Origin: an uncultured Paracoccaceae bacterium | GTDB lineage: Bacteria; Pseudomonadota; Alphaproteobacteria; Rhodobacterales; Rhodobacteraceae | Reading direction: 5' to 3' | NCBI GenBank assembly: GCA_947503775.1 | Contig: CANNFE010000002.1 | Coordinates: 372,001 to 436,000 of the forward strand | DNA length: 64,000 nt | In this document: positions 36,294 through 45,261 of the stretch, piece by piece | How the letters are laid out: the number at the start of each line of letters is the position of its first letter | Numbering within the stretch: the stretch's first letter is position 1 | Program-made: the position numbers and the translations under genes | The notes under the pieces: generated by a model | Database searches by the model: none | Told to the model about the DNA's origin: nothing | Seen by the model: only the letters and a program-made list of their open reading frames with translations

Positions 36294-38686
36294 TGCGCGC
36301 GGGGCTTCAGGCGCTCCTGTCGCATTGGACGCGCAATCCGCTGCAGCTCTTCACCCTGCTCGCGGGGCTGGCGCTTGCGACGGCGCTTTGGTCGGGCGTG
36401 CAGGCCATCAATGCCGAGGCGCGCGCCAGCTACGATGCCGCGGCACAAACGCTGGGAGAGGCGCGCTATGCCCAGCTGCGCGGCGCGGACGGCGGCCCGA
36501 TCCCCCAGCAGACCTATATCGATCTGCGCCGCGCGGGCTGGCTTGTCAGTCCCGTGCTCGAAGGCCGGGCGCAGATCGGCGCGGTCGATCTCAGGATCGC
36601 AGGGATCGATCCGCTGACCGCCCCGCCGGGCGTCGGCACCATCGCGCTGACGAACGGAGAGATCGGAGACTTCCTGACCGGAGCCGGACAGCTCTTTGCC
36701 ACGCCGGATACCATCGCCCGCATCGGCGAGACCCCGGATCTGACCTTCCTGCCGACGGACGGCATCGCCCCGGATCTGGCGATCACCGATATCGGCATCG
36801 CCCAGTCCCTGCTGAATGCCGAGGGAGAGATCACCCGCCTCGTTGTGACCTCCGCGCAACCGCTGGGCCGTCCGCCGCTCGAGCAGATCGCGCCGGATCT
36901 GGTGCTGATGGCGCCGCAGACCGATACCGACATGGCGCAGCTCACAGACAGCTTTCACCTCAATCTCACCGCCTTCGGCCTTTTGTCCTTTGCGGTCGGC
37001 ATTTTCATCGTCAACGGCGCCATCGGGCTGGCGTTCGAGCAACGGCGCCAGATGTTCCGCACGCTGCGCGCGACAGGTTTACCTTTGCGAAACCTCATCG
37101 GGCTACTTGCGGCAGAGTTGATCCTGTTCGCGCTCGTCGCCGGAACGATCGGCATGGCGTTGGGATACCTCATCGCGGCGGCGCTTCTCCCGGATGTCGC
37201 CGCCACTTTGCGCGGCCTTTATGGCGCGGATATTGCAGGCACGTTAACGTTTCGCGGCGGCTGGTTCGTCTCCGGCCTAGTGATCGCGCTGGGCGGCACG
37301 GCTTTGGCCTCTATCGGTGCAATGTCCAAACTGGCCCGCCTGCCGATCCTGGCGGCGGGGCAGGGGCGCGCTTGGGCGATGGTCTCCTCCGCCCGGCTTC
37401 GGATCCAGGCCATTGTATCGGTCGCGCTTCTGCTCGCCGCCGCGGGGATCGCCGCCTTCGGCTCGGGCCTGATCGCGGGCTTCTCTCTTCTCGGAGCGCT
37501 GCTTATTGGCGGGGCGCTTGCACTGCCGGTGATCCTCGATCTGCTCCTGTCGGCGGGCGAGCGGCTCGCCAAGGGCGTCACCGCCCAGTGGTTCTGGGCC
37601 GATACGCGCCAGCAGCTCCCAGGCCTCTCGCTCGCTCTGATGGCTCTGCTTCTGGCGATGGCCGCCAATGTCGGCGTCTCGACGATGGTCTCCAGCTTCC
37701 GGCTGACCTTCATCGGCTTTCTCGACCAGCGCCTCGCCTCCGAGATCTATGTCAGCACCGAAACCGCCGAAGGGGGCCGGCTGCTCGAGGAGTTCGCGAC
37801 AGAGCATGCCGATGCCGTCCTTCCGATCCTCTCCGCTGAGACCGATCTGGCGGGTCTGCCCGGCACCGTTTTCGGCGCGCGCGATCATGCGACCTACCGG
37901 GACAACTGGACGTTCCTCTCAAGCATATCGAACCCGTGGGAGGCGATCCACGCCGGAACCGGTATCCTCCTGAACGAACAGACGGCCCGCAAGCGCGAGC
38001 TTTCCGTTGGCGATCCGCTGACCATCGGAGAGGCGACCTTCCCCATCGCCGGGATCTACGGCGACTACGGCAACCCCACCGGACAGGCGATCCTTAGCGA
38101 AGCGACCTTTCGCGGCCTTTTCCCCGAGGCAGAGGCCACCCGCTTCGGCCTCAGAACCTCCGACCCTGACGCGCTGCAAGAGGCGCTGATCCAGGATTTC
38201 GGCCTCGATGCCGGCGCCATCATCGATCAGGCGGGGATCAAGGCGATCTCGCTCGACGTCTTCGAGCGCACCTTCGCGGTCACGACCGCGCTCAACATCT
38301 TGACGCTGGCCGTCGCAGGCTTTGCCATCCTGATGAGCCTTCTGACACTCGCCGGCATGCGTCTGCCGCAGCTTGCCCCCGTTTGGGCGCAAGGCCTCAC
38401 CCGCCGCGCTTTGGGCCGGTACGAGCTGATCCGAGCGCTCCTTCTTGCCGCACTGACGACGCTCGTCGCAATCCCGCTCGGCATTGTCCTCGCCTGGGCG
38501 CTGCTGGCCGTCGTGAACGTGGAGGCGTTCGGGTGGAAACTCCCAATGTATCTATTCCCACTTCTTTATCTTCGCCTCACCCTGCTGGCCTGCCTCGCCG
38601 CCGCCCTTGCCGCGCTCTGGCCTGCCCGAAAGCTGGCCCGCACGCCCGCTGCCCATCTTCTCAAGGTGTTTTCCAATGAACGTTAA
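36290..38686 (+). CDS. FtsX-like ABC permease, duplicated form
   Basis: 798-residue inner-membrane permease built of two FtsX-type halves: an N-terminal span (LQLFTLLAGLALATALWSG), a large periplasmic domain, a membrane block around residues 220-400, a second periplasmic domain (YVSTETAEGGRLLEEF) and a final membrane block (ILTLAVAGFAILMSLLTLAG, LLAALTTLVAIPLGIVLAWA). This two-half layout is that of the YbbP/AttF-G type of exporter working with a LolD-like ATPase. Overlaps its neighbours on both sides. Confidence 0.88.
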   Translation: MMRAGLQALLSHWTRNPLQLFTLLAGLALATALWSGVQAINAEARASYDAAAQTLGEARYAQLRGADGGPIPQQTYIDLRRAGWLVSPVLEGRAQIGAVDLRIAGIDPLTAPPGVGTIALTNGEIGDFLTGAGQLFATPDTIARIGETPDLTFLPTDGIAPDLAITDIGIAQSLLNAEGEITRLVVTSAQPLGRPPLEQIAPDLVLMAPQTDTDMAQLTDSFHLNLTAFGLLSFAVGIFIVNGAIGLAFEQRRQMFRTLRATGLPLRNLIGLLAAELILFALVAGTIGMALGYLIAAALLPDVAATLRGLYGADIAGTLTFRGGWFVSGLVIALGGTALASIGAMSKLARLPILAAGQGRAWAMVSSARLRIQAIVSVALLLAAAGIAAFGSGLIAGFSLLGALLIGGALALPVILDLLLSAGERLAKGVTAQWFWADTRQQLPGLSLALMALLLAMAANVGVSTMVSSFRLTFIGFLDQRLASEIYVSTETAEGGRLLEEFATEHADAVLPILSAETDLAGLPGTVFGARDHATYRDNWTFLSSISNPWEAIHAGTGILLNEQTARKRELSVGDPLTIGEATFPIAGIYGDYGNPTGQAILSEATFRGLFPEAEATRFGLRTSDPDALQEALIQDFGLDAGAIIDQAGIKAISLDVFERTFAVTTALNILTLAVAGFAILMSLLTLAGMRLPQLAPVWAQGLTRRALGRYELIRALLLAALTTLVAIPLGIVLAWALLAVVNVEAFGWKLPMYLFPLLYLRLTLLACLAAALAALWPARKLARTPAAHLLKVFSNER

Positions 38687-39716
38687 GGCTCTGGCCGTCG
38701 CGATCTGCCTGGCAGCTCCCGCCACCGGCCAAGGATTCGCAGGCCTCGGAACCGAAGTGGACGGATTCTCCGTCCCTCAGCCGAACCCGGCATTCGACTT
38801 CCCTGCTGATCACGGCGCGCATCCCGATTACCGCATCGAATGGTGGTACATCACCGCCAATCTCGACGGCGCCGACGGGGTGGAATACGGGCTGCAATGG
38901 ACGCTTTTCCGCTCCGCTCTGGCCCCCGAGGACGGCACCGGATGGGACACGCCGCAGCTCTGGATGGGCCATGCCGCGATCACGACGCCCACCGATCACT
39001 TCGTTGCCGAACGCCTCGGACGTGGCGGCGTCGGTCAGGCGGGCGTCATCGCCGACCCGTTCGATGCCTGGATCGACGACTGGAGCCTCTCCGGCCCCGA
39101 TTTCGACACCCTGCGCATGACCGCCACGGGCGAGGGTTTCGCCTATAACGTGGATCTCACCGCCACCGGTCCGCTTGTCTTTCAGGGCGATCGCGGCTTT
39201 TCGGTCAAATCCTCCGAAGGGCAGGCGAGCTATTACTACTCGCAGCCCTTCTTCGAAGTTGAAGGCACGCTGACCCTGCCCGAGGGCGATGTGGCCGTCA
39301 CCGGTTCGGCTTGGCTCGACCGGGAATGGTCGTCCCAGCCTTTGGGAGAGAACCAGACAGGCTGGGACTGGTTCTCGCTCTCCTTCGATACGGGGGAGAA
39401 ACTGATGGGCTTTCTGCTCCATGAAGGCGAGGACACGTCCTACACGTCCGCCACGTGGATCGAGCCCGACGGAACCTCCACGCCCTATCCGAACGGCGCC
39501 TTCGCCGCAGAGCCGCTCGAGATCACGGATGTCGGCGGCCGGGACGTTCCGACCCGCTGGCAAGTCGCCCTGCCGGACAGAGGCGTCGACGTGACCGTCA
39601 GCGCGATGAATCCCCAGGCCTGGATGGCCACCAGTGTGCCCTACTGGGAAGGTCCCGTTCATATCGAAGGCAGCCATACCGGACGCGGTTATCTCGAGAT
39701 GACCGGCTATGAGTGA
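38676..39716 (+). CDS. AttH/CrtC-type lipocalin-like exported protein
   Basis: 346 residues with a signal peptide (MNVKALAVAICLAAPATG). The mature part has the AttH pattern HPDYRIEWWYITANLDGADG, GLQWTLFR, and WLDREWSSQPLGENQTGWDWF, which defines the two-domain lipocalin family often misnamed carotenoid 1,2-hydratase. There are no carotenoid genes nearby. In this family an ATPase, a permease and the lipocalin are encoded together, as here, where it overlaps the permease by 11 bases. A role in carrying a lipid after export is plausible but unproven. Confidence 0.88.
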   Translation: MNVKALAVAICLAAPATGQGFAGLGTEVDGFSVPQPNPAFDFPADHGAHPDYRIEWWYITANLDGADGVEYGLQWTLFRSALAPEDGTGWDTPQLWMGHAAITTPTDHFVAERLGRGGVGQAGVIADPFDAWIDDWSLSGPDFDTLRMTATGEGFAYNVDLTATGPLVFQGDRGFSVKSSEGQASYYYSQPFFEVEGTLTLPEGDVAVTGSAWLDREWSSQPLGENQTGWDWFSLSFDTGEKLMGFLLHEGEDTSYTSATWIEPDGTSTPYPNGAFAAEPLEITDVGGRDVPTRWQVALPDRGVDVTVSAMNPQAWMATSVPYWEGPVHIEGSHTGRGYLEMTGYE

Positions 39717-40266
39717 GTGGTTCGAAACCCTCGATGGCACGCTGGATCAGATCTGGTCGCGTCTCTCGCGCGGCGTCGCCGACCGCCGCGCAGCCGCGCG
39801 CCAGCCGACCTTCGCCACGGTTTCTCCCGGCGGCTGGCCCGAGGCGCGGACCGTGGTTCTGCGCCGCGCCGACCGGCAGGCGGCAGAGCTCGATATCTAT
39901 ACCGATATCTCGTCGGACAAGATCGCCAGCCTCACTGCCACGCCCCGCGCGGCCCTCCATATCTGGGAGCCGAAGCCCCGCCTTCAGATCCGCATGCAGG
40001 CCGATGTCGCGATCCATCAGGGCGACGAGGCTACCGCCATCTGGCAAAACCTCCCACCTCAGGCGCGCCTCAGCTATGGCATCACGCCGTCCCCGGGCGA
40101 TCGGATTGAGACAAGTCTCGCTTACGTCAAGGATCCCGATCCCACGCAGTTCGCGATCCTACGATGCAGCCTCGTCTCCATCGACACGGTCCATCTGGGA
40201 GACGACCACCGCAGAGCCGCCTTCCTGCGCGCGGACAACTGGGCAGGCCAATGGCGCGCGCCCTGA
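39709..40266 (+). CDS. Pyridoxamine 5'-phosphate oxidase-like FMN-binding protein
   Basis: 185 residues with the split-barrel FMN fold: FATVSPGGWPEARTVVLRRA at residues about 34-53 and ELDIYTDISSDKIASLTATP next. These are the FMN-contacting strands of PdxH-like proteins. It lacks the full PdxH C-terminus, so it belongs to the shorter Alr4036-like group of unknown substrate. The start overlaps the lipocalin stop by eight bases, so it is translated from the exporter operon. Confidence 0.82.
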   Translation: MSEWFETLDGTLDQIWSRLSRGVADRRAAARQPTFATVSPGGWPEARTVVLRRADRQAAELDIYTDISSDKIASLTATPRAALHIWEPKPRLQIRMQADVAIHQGDEATAIWQNLPPQARLSYGITPSPGDRIETSLAYVKDPDPTQFAILRCSLVSIDTVHLGDDHRRAAFLRADNWAGQWRAP

Positions 40267-40314
40267 TCGCAACGTGAGTTTCCGCCGAACGATCAACCCG
40301 CTAGACCGATCCGC

Positions 40315-42465
40315 ATGAGAGCATCCATCCCTCTGTCCCGCGAACTTGTCCTTGTCGGCGGCGGTCACACCCATGCGCTGGTGCTGCGCAAATGGGGGAT
40401 GAGCCCGCTCGCCGGCGCGCGCGTGACGCTGATCAATCCCGGGCCGACCGCGCCCTATACGGGTATGCTTCCGGGCTTCGTCGCAGGGCATTACACGCGC
40501 GAAGAGCTCGACATAGACCTTGTCCGCCTCGCCCGGTTTGCCGGCGCCCGGCTGATCCTTGGCAAGGCGAGCGGGATCGACCCCGAGGCGCGTGAGGTCA
40601 CGGTCGAGGGCCGGGTCATCCCCTTCGACGTGCTCTCGGTCGATATCGGTATCACCTCGGCCATGCCGGACCTGCCCGGCTTTGCCGAACACGGCATCCC
40701 GGCCAAACCGCTCGGCCGCTTCGCCTCGGCCTGGGAGAGGTTCCGCAGAGGCGCGGGCCGCGCCGATATCGCGGTGGTCGGCGGCGGTGTCGCCGGGGTC
40801 GAACTGGCCATGGCGATGCATCACGCGCTCGATGAGGCGGGCCGCGAGGTGCAGATCACCATCATCGATGCAGCTCGCGCCCTGTCCGGAACAGGGGCGA
40901 ACGCACGCGGCAAACTGCTGTCCCAACTGACCTCTCGCGGGATTGCATTGATCGAACAGACGGCGATCGAACGTATCACCGAAACCTCAGTCCATCTGGC
41001 GGATGGGCAGCAGATCCCGTCGACCTTCACCACCGGCGCCGCCGGTGCGCGCCCCTATGACTGGCTGGCCGGGACGGGACTGGATCTGACGGATGGTTAT
41101 CTCACCGTAGACCGCCACCTCGAGACGGCGGTCGAAGGCTTCTTCGCCGTCGGCGATTGCGCGCATCTCAGCCATGCCCCCCGCCCCAAGGCTGGTGTCT
41201 TTGCCGTGCGCGAGGCGCCGATCCTCTACGAGAACCTCGCCGCCCGCCTCAGCGGCGGCACGCTCAAGCCCTACCGACCCCAGTCCGACTACCTCAAACT
41301 CATCTCCCTCGGAGAGCGATCCGCACTGGCCGAGCGCTCCGGTCTTGCGCCCTCGGGAAAGCTTCTTTGGCGTCTTAAGGACAAGATCGACCGCGACTTC
41401 ATGGCCAAGTTCATTGATCTGGAGCCGATGCGCGTCGATCCTCCCAAACGCGCGGCCACCGATGCGGTGGAGGAGGCCCCGCTTTGCGGCGGATGCGGCG
41501 CCAAGGTCGGGCAAGGCGCGCTTACCTCCGCCCTGGCGGATACGCCCAAGACCGACCGCAGCGATGTCACTCGTCTTCCCGGCGATGACGCGGCCCTTCT
41601 GACGATGGGCTGGACCCGGCAGGTCATCACGACCGACCATCTGCGCGCCGTCACCGAAGATCCACACCTGATGGCCCGGATCGCGGCGGTCCACGCGCTT
41701 GGTGACATCTGGGCGATGGGCGCCGCCCCCCAGGCTGCGCTGGCCACGCTCATCCTGCCGCGTCTGACCGACAGGCTGCAACGGGCATGGCTGGCCGAGA
41801 TCATGGAGGCCGCAACCGATGTCTTTACCGCCGCGGGCGCCGAGATCGTCGGCGGCCACACCACGCTCGGCTCCGAGATGACCCTCGGCTTCACCATCAC
41901 CGGCTTGCTCGATGGCCCGCCCATCACCCTCGCGGGGGCCAAGCCGGGCGATCTGCTTCTTCTGACACAGCCCATCGGCAGCGGTGTCCTGCTCGCCGCC
42001 GAAATGCAGCTTGCGGCCAAGGGCGCGGACATCGCCGCGCTCCATGATGCCATGGTGCAGCCTCAGGGTGAGGCGGCGGCGCTTCTTGGCAAGGCGCATG
42101 CGATGACCGATGTCACCGGGTTCGGCTTGGCTGGTCACTGCCTCAACATCTGCGAGGCCTCCGGTCTTGCCGCCGAGATCGATCTATCCGCCATCCCGCT
42201 CTACAGCGGAGCGCTGGCCCTTTCGGAACAGGGGCTCCAATCGGTGCTCGCGCCAACCAACCGCGCCGATACCGCCGCTCGGATGAAGCTGCCCGACGAT
42301 CCGCGAACGGCTCTTCTCTTCGATCCTCAAACCGCGGGCGGCCTTCTGGCATCCTGCCCTGAAAAAACGGCCCCGACGATCCTTAGCCGGCTACGGACCG
42401 CAGGGTTCGATGCCGCCATCATCGGGCAGCTTGCGGAAGGCACTCCCCACGTGACGGCTCGCTAG
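40315..42465 (+). CDS. selD: Fusion of an FAD-dependent NAD(P)H-oxidoreductase and selenide, water dikinase (SelD)
   Basis: 716 residues. Residues 1 to about 385 form a pyridine-nucleotide disulfide oxidoreductase fold: LVLVGGGHTHALVL, the second dinucleotide motif AVVGGGVAGVELAMAM and FFAVGDCAHLSHAP. From about residue 390 a SelD domain begins with CGGCGAKVGQGALTS; the cysteine of GCGAK aligns with essential Cys17 of E. coli SelD and the following lysine is kept. Then come LPGDDAALLTMG, VHALGDIWAMGA, GGHTTLGSEMTLGF and the C-terminal FDPQTAGGLLAS. It makes selenophosphate from selenide and ATP; the flavoprotein half may supply reduced selenide. The fusion is known in other bacteria. selU lies 2.8 kb downstream. 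Confidence 0.93.
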   Translation: MRASIPLSRELVLVGGGHTHALVLRKWGMSPLAGARVTLINPGPTAPYTGMLPGFVAGHYTREELDIDLVRLARFAGARLILGKASGIDPEAREVTVEGRVIPFDVLSVDIGITSAMPDLPGFAEHGIPAKPLGRFASAWERFRRGAGRADIAVVGGGVAGVELAMAMHHALDEAGREVQITIIDAARALSGTGANARGKLLSQLTSRGIALIEQTAIERITETSVHLADGQQIPSTFTTGAAGARPYDWLAGTGLDLTDGYLTVDRHLETAVEGFFAVGDCAHLSHAPRPKAGVFAVREAPILYENLAARLSGGTLKPYRPQSDYLKLISLGERSALAERSGLAPSGKLLWRLKDKIDRDFMAKFIDLEPMRVDPPKRAATDAVEEAPLCGGCGAKVGQGALTSALADTPKTDRSDVTRLPGDDAALLTMGWTRQVITTDHLRAVTEDPHLMARIAAVHALGDIWAMGAAPQAALATLILPRLTDRLQRAWLAEIMEAATDVFTAAGAEIVGGHTTLGSEMTLGFTITGLLDGPPITLAGAKPGDLLLLTQPIGSGVLLAAEMQLAAKGADIAALHDAMVQPQGEAAALLGKAHAMTDVTGFGLAGHCLNICEASGLAAEIDLSAIPLYSGALALSEQGLQSVLAPTNRADTAARMKLPDDPRTALLFDPQTAGGLLASCPEKTAPTILSRLRTAGFDAAIIGQLAEGTPHVTAR

Positions 42466-42564
42466 CCTGATGGTCGGGGTCTTTTGCCTCGACGCGAACT
42501 CCAAGAGCCAGGGCAGACCCTCTGGATCACTCGAAGGGCGCGCCTGATCACATTCTGACAGGTC

Positions 42565-42593
42565 AAAAAAAACCCGGACCAAAAGGCCCGGGC
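42565..42593 (-). terminator. Rho-independent terminator after the CenR-like gene
   Basis: Minus-strand hairpin with arms CCCGGGCC and GGTCCGGG (one G-U pair) around a TTTT loop, followed by eight T. It is about 95 bases downstream of the response-regulator stop. Confidence 0.9.
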
Positions 42594-42688
42594 AAGTCCA
42601 ACAGGGAGGTGATGCCGTATCCCCGACACCTGGGCTTGATCGTGAACGCCGGATCTCGCGAGAGGTTCCGAACACTCTTTACTGCTTG

Positions 42689-43375
42689 CTACGCCACCAG
42701 TCTGTAACCACCGGATTCGGTCACAAGAAGGCGGGCATTGGACGGATCTGGTTCTATTTTCTGGCGAAGACGATAGATATGCGTCTCCAGCGTGTGGGTC
42801 GTCACACCGGCATTATAGCCCCAGACTTCGTGCAGCAGCACGTCGCGCGCGACCACGCCTTCGGTCGCGCGGTAGAGGAATTTGAGGATGTTCGTCTCCT
42901 TTTCGGTCAGACGCACTTTCTTTTCATCCTCGGTGATCAGCATCTTCTGCGCAGGCTTGAACGTATAGGGTCCAAGCTGGAAGACAGCATCTTCGGATTG
43001 CTCGTGCTGCCGCAGTTGCGCGCGGATCCGGGCCAGAAGGACCGGGAACTTGAACGGCTTGGTCACGTAGTCGTTCGCGCCTGCATCCAGACCCAGGATC
43101 GTATCGCTGTCGCTGTCATGACCCGTCAGCATCAGGATCGGGCATTTCACGCCCTGCTTGCGCATCAGACGGCAAAGCTCGCGGCCATCGGTATCGGGCA
43201 GGCCCACATCGAGGATCAGCAGATCGTAGTGTTGCTCCTTCGTGCGCTCCATCGCGCCCGCGCCATCCCCGGCTTCGAACACGTCGAAATCTTCCGTCAT
43301 CACTAGCTGCTCGCTCAGCGCCTCGCGCAGATCGTCGTCATCGTCGACCAGCAGGATCTTCTTGAGTTGTGCCAT
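42689..43375 (-). CDS. cenR: OmpR-family response regulator, CenR-like
   Basis: 228 residues: receiver domain with LLVDDDDDLRE, phosphoacceptor aspartate in LLILDVGLPDTDG and YVTKPFKFPVLL, then a winged-helix DNA-binding domain with VRLTEKETNILKFLYRATEG, ARDVLLHEVWGYNAGVTTHT and ETHIYRLRQKIEP. The linker RQHEQSEDAVFQLGPYTF and winged helix match CenR, an essential envelope regulator of alphaproteobacteria, as I recall it. No kinase gene is adjacent. The CenR name is a probable rather than certain match; the OmpR class is certain. Confidence 0.85.
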   Translation of the reverse strand: MAQLKKILLVDDDDDLREALSEQLVMTEDFDVFEAGDGAGAMERTKEQHYDLLILDVGLPDTDGRELCRLMRKQGVKCPILMLTGHDSDSDTILGLDAGANDYVTKPFKFPVLLARIRAQLRQHEQSEDAVFQLGPYTFKPAQKMLITEDEKKVRLTEKETNILKFLYRATEGVVARDVLLHEVWGYNAGVTTHTLETHIYRLRQKIEPDPSNARLLVTESGGYRLVA

Positions 43376-43540
43376 ATTGATATCTCCTTGAACTGACCTT
43401 TAGCGGCAGGTGAGACTTCGCGCGCCCCCGAGCAAGCAATGCTGCAACCGCCTCACGCCGACGTGTCGAATGCGGCGGGTATGTTTCAATCTTCGCAGCT
43501 CTGGCATATCTCTGGAAGGACAACCGCAGCAGGAGCGCCC

Positions 43541-44602
43541 ATGTCCTTTGCCCCCTCATTCCTGGAACAGCGCGCCCGTGCGGGGCATGATCTGCGCCTT
43601 GGCCTGCCCATCGTGCTGACCGGAGAGACGCCCGCCCTTATCCTCGCCGCCGAGACCCTGACCCCCGAGCGGTTCTCCGCCGCCCTCGCGCTGGGAGAGA
43701 CGACGCTGGCGCTGACCGATTGGCGGGCGCAGACGCTCAAGGCGCGCGCCTATGACGGTGATCTGGCGCGGGTGAACCTTCCGGCGGATGTGACGACCGG
43801 CTGGATCCGGGCGCTGGCCGATCCGTCGGGCGATCTGGCCCATCCGATGAAGGGGCCCCTGCATACCGCCCGGGACGGGGACGCGCAGCCCCACCGCGCC
43901 GCCATCGCGCTCACCAAGGCCGCGCGCCTTCTGCCTGCCGCCCTCGTCACGCCGCTGACCGAGATCCCGGATGGCATCCTCACCCTTCCGACCGACGCCG
44001 CGCTTGATCTGGCGGCGCCGCGGGTGACAAAGATCGCCAGTGCCCGCATCCCGCTATCCGTCCATCCCGACGGCAGGCTCCACGTGTTCCGCGATCCCTC
44101 CGGAGAAGAGCACTACGCCATCGAAATCGGCACCCCGTCTCGTGATGACGCAATCCTGACCCGTCTGCACTCTGCCTGTTTTACAGGGGATCTGCTGGGC
44201 TCGCTCAAATGCGATTGCGGTCCCCAGCTGCGGGCTGCCCTTGCCGCGATGGCGGGCGAGGGGGCCGGGATCCTTCTTTATCTCAATCAGGAGGGGCGCG
44301 GCATCGGTCTGGCCAACAAGATGCGCGCCTACAGCCTTCAGGACGAGGGGTTCGACACGGTCGAGGCGAACCATCGCCTTGGCTTCGAGGATGACGAGCG
44401 TGACTTCCGCCTGGGCGCCGCGCTTCTCAGGCAGCTGGGTGTCAGCCGCATCCGCCTGATGACCAACAATCCCGCCAAGATCGCCCGGATGGAAAGCTGC
44501 GATATCACCGTCACCGACCGCGTCCCCGTTCGCGTCGGCGAGACACCCGAGAATACCGCCTATCTCGCCACCAAAGCCGCGAAGTCGGGGCATTTGTTAT
44601 AA
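43541..44602 (+). CDS. ribA: GTP cyclohydrolase II with N-terminal extension
   Basis: 353 residues, longer than the 196 aa of E. coli RibA because of an N-terminal domain of about 170 residues (FLEQRARAGHDLRLGLPIVL and onward) of unknown role. The C-terminal catalytic domain has the zinc site CFTGDLLGSLKCDC (C-x10-C-x-C), LNQEGRGIGLANKMRAY, the DTVEANHRLGF segment and LMTNNPAK. It opens GTP to the first riboflavin precursor. No ribB-type DHBP synthase motif is seen. AGGAG precedes the ATG at 43541; a start at 43439 lacks a ribosome-binding site. Confidence 0.92.
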   Translation: MSFAPSFLEQRARAGHDLRLGLPIVLTGETPALILAAETLTPERFSAALALGETTLALTDWRAQTLKARAYDGDLARVNLPADVTTGWIRALADPSGDLAHPMKGPLHTARDGDAQPHRAAIALTKAARLLPAALVTPLTEIPDGILTLPTDAALDLAAPRVTKIASARIPLSVHPDGRLHVFRDPSGEEHYAIEIGTPSRDDAILTRLHSACFTGDLLGSLKCDCGPQLRAALAAMAGEGAGILLYLNQEGRGIGLANKMRAYSLQDEGFDTVEANHRLGFEDDERDFRLGAALLRQLGVSRIRLMTNNPAKIARMESCDITVTDRVPVRVGETPENTAYLATKAAKSGHLL

Positions 44603-44634
44603 GCCCGGATCGCGGTGCGCAGCCTCCTGCCAGA

Positions 44635-45261
44635 CTAATCCGCTGTCCGGCCTGACACGATAAAGAGCGCCGCACCGCCAAAGAAGATCGCAAAGATCCC
44701 CTCCATCCAGCGCCGAAACCGCAGATACGCTGCCATCAATGCGGGCGTAGAGAAGAGCAGCGCCCAGGTCGTCACCAGCATCACGTTGATCGCCATGCTG
44801 ATACCGACGATCCAGATCACCGCCGCAGAGGAGGCGCCCGGTTTTGCGCCGATCGCAAAGATCGATCCCCAGAAAAAGAGCGCTTTGGGGTTGGTCAGAT
44901 GGATCAGCGCGCCCCGAAGCGCCGCCATCCCGTACGAGCTGCCAAGATCCTTCGGGCTGAACTCTTTCTCAGGACCAAGGGCAGAGCGCGCCGCCTTGAT
45001 GCCGAGAAAGGCAAGATAGGCCGCTCCGGCATATTTGAGCGCCTCAAAAAGCCACTGGTTCGCCGTCAGAAGCGCCCCCATCCCAAGCGCGGACAACAGC
45101 GCCCAGACGGACGCGCCCGCCGTGATGCCATAGGCAACCGCAAATCCATGGCGTCGCCCGCGTGCCATGGCCGTTCCTGCAATCGCAAGCATGACAGGGC
45201 CCGGCGTGAGCCCGCCCAGCAAGGCGGCCCCGACGACAATCCAGACATTCACCTCATCCAT
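44635..45261 (-). CDS. LysE/RhtB family amino-acid exporter
   Basis: 208 residues with about six membrane spans and the LysE family pattern: LLGGLTPGPVMLAIAGTAMARG, FEALKYAGAAYLAFLGIKAA, LIHLTNPKALFFWGSIFAIG. LysE proteins export amino acids or their metabolites through the inner membrane; the substrate cannot be deduced. It follows selU with no gap (the selU stop is 45262), so it is probably co-transcribed. Confidence 0.9.
   Translation of the reverse strand: MDEVNVWIVVGAALLGGLTPGPVMLAIAGTAMARGRRHGFAVAYGITAGASVWALLSALGMGALLTANQWLFEALKYAGAAYLAFLGIKAARSALGPEKEFSPKDLGSSYGMAALRGALIHLTNPKALFFWGSIFAIGAKPGASSAAVIWIVGISMAINVMLVTTWALLFSTPALMAAYLRFRRWMEGIFAIFFGGAALFIVSGRTAD

Noticed and set aside
38676-39716. 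Carotenoid 1,2-hydratase (CrtC) assignment
   Set aside because: The sequence belongs to the wider AttH/CrtC lipocalin family, has a signal peptide and sits in an ABC exporter operon without carotenoid genes.
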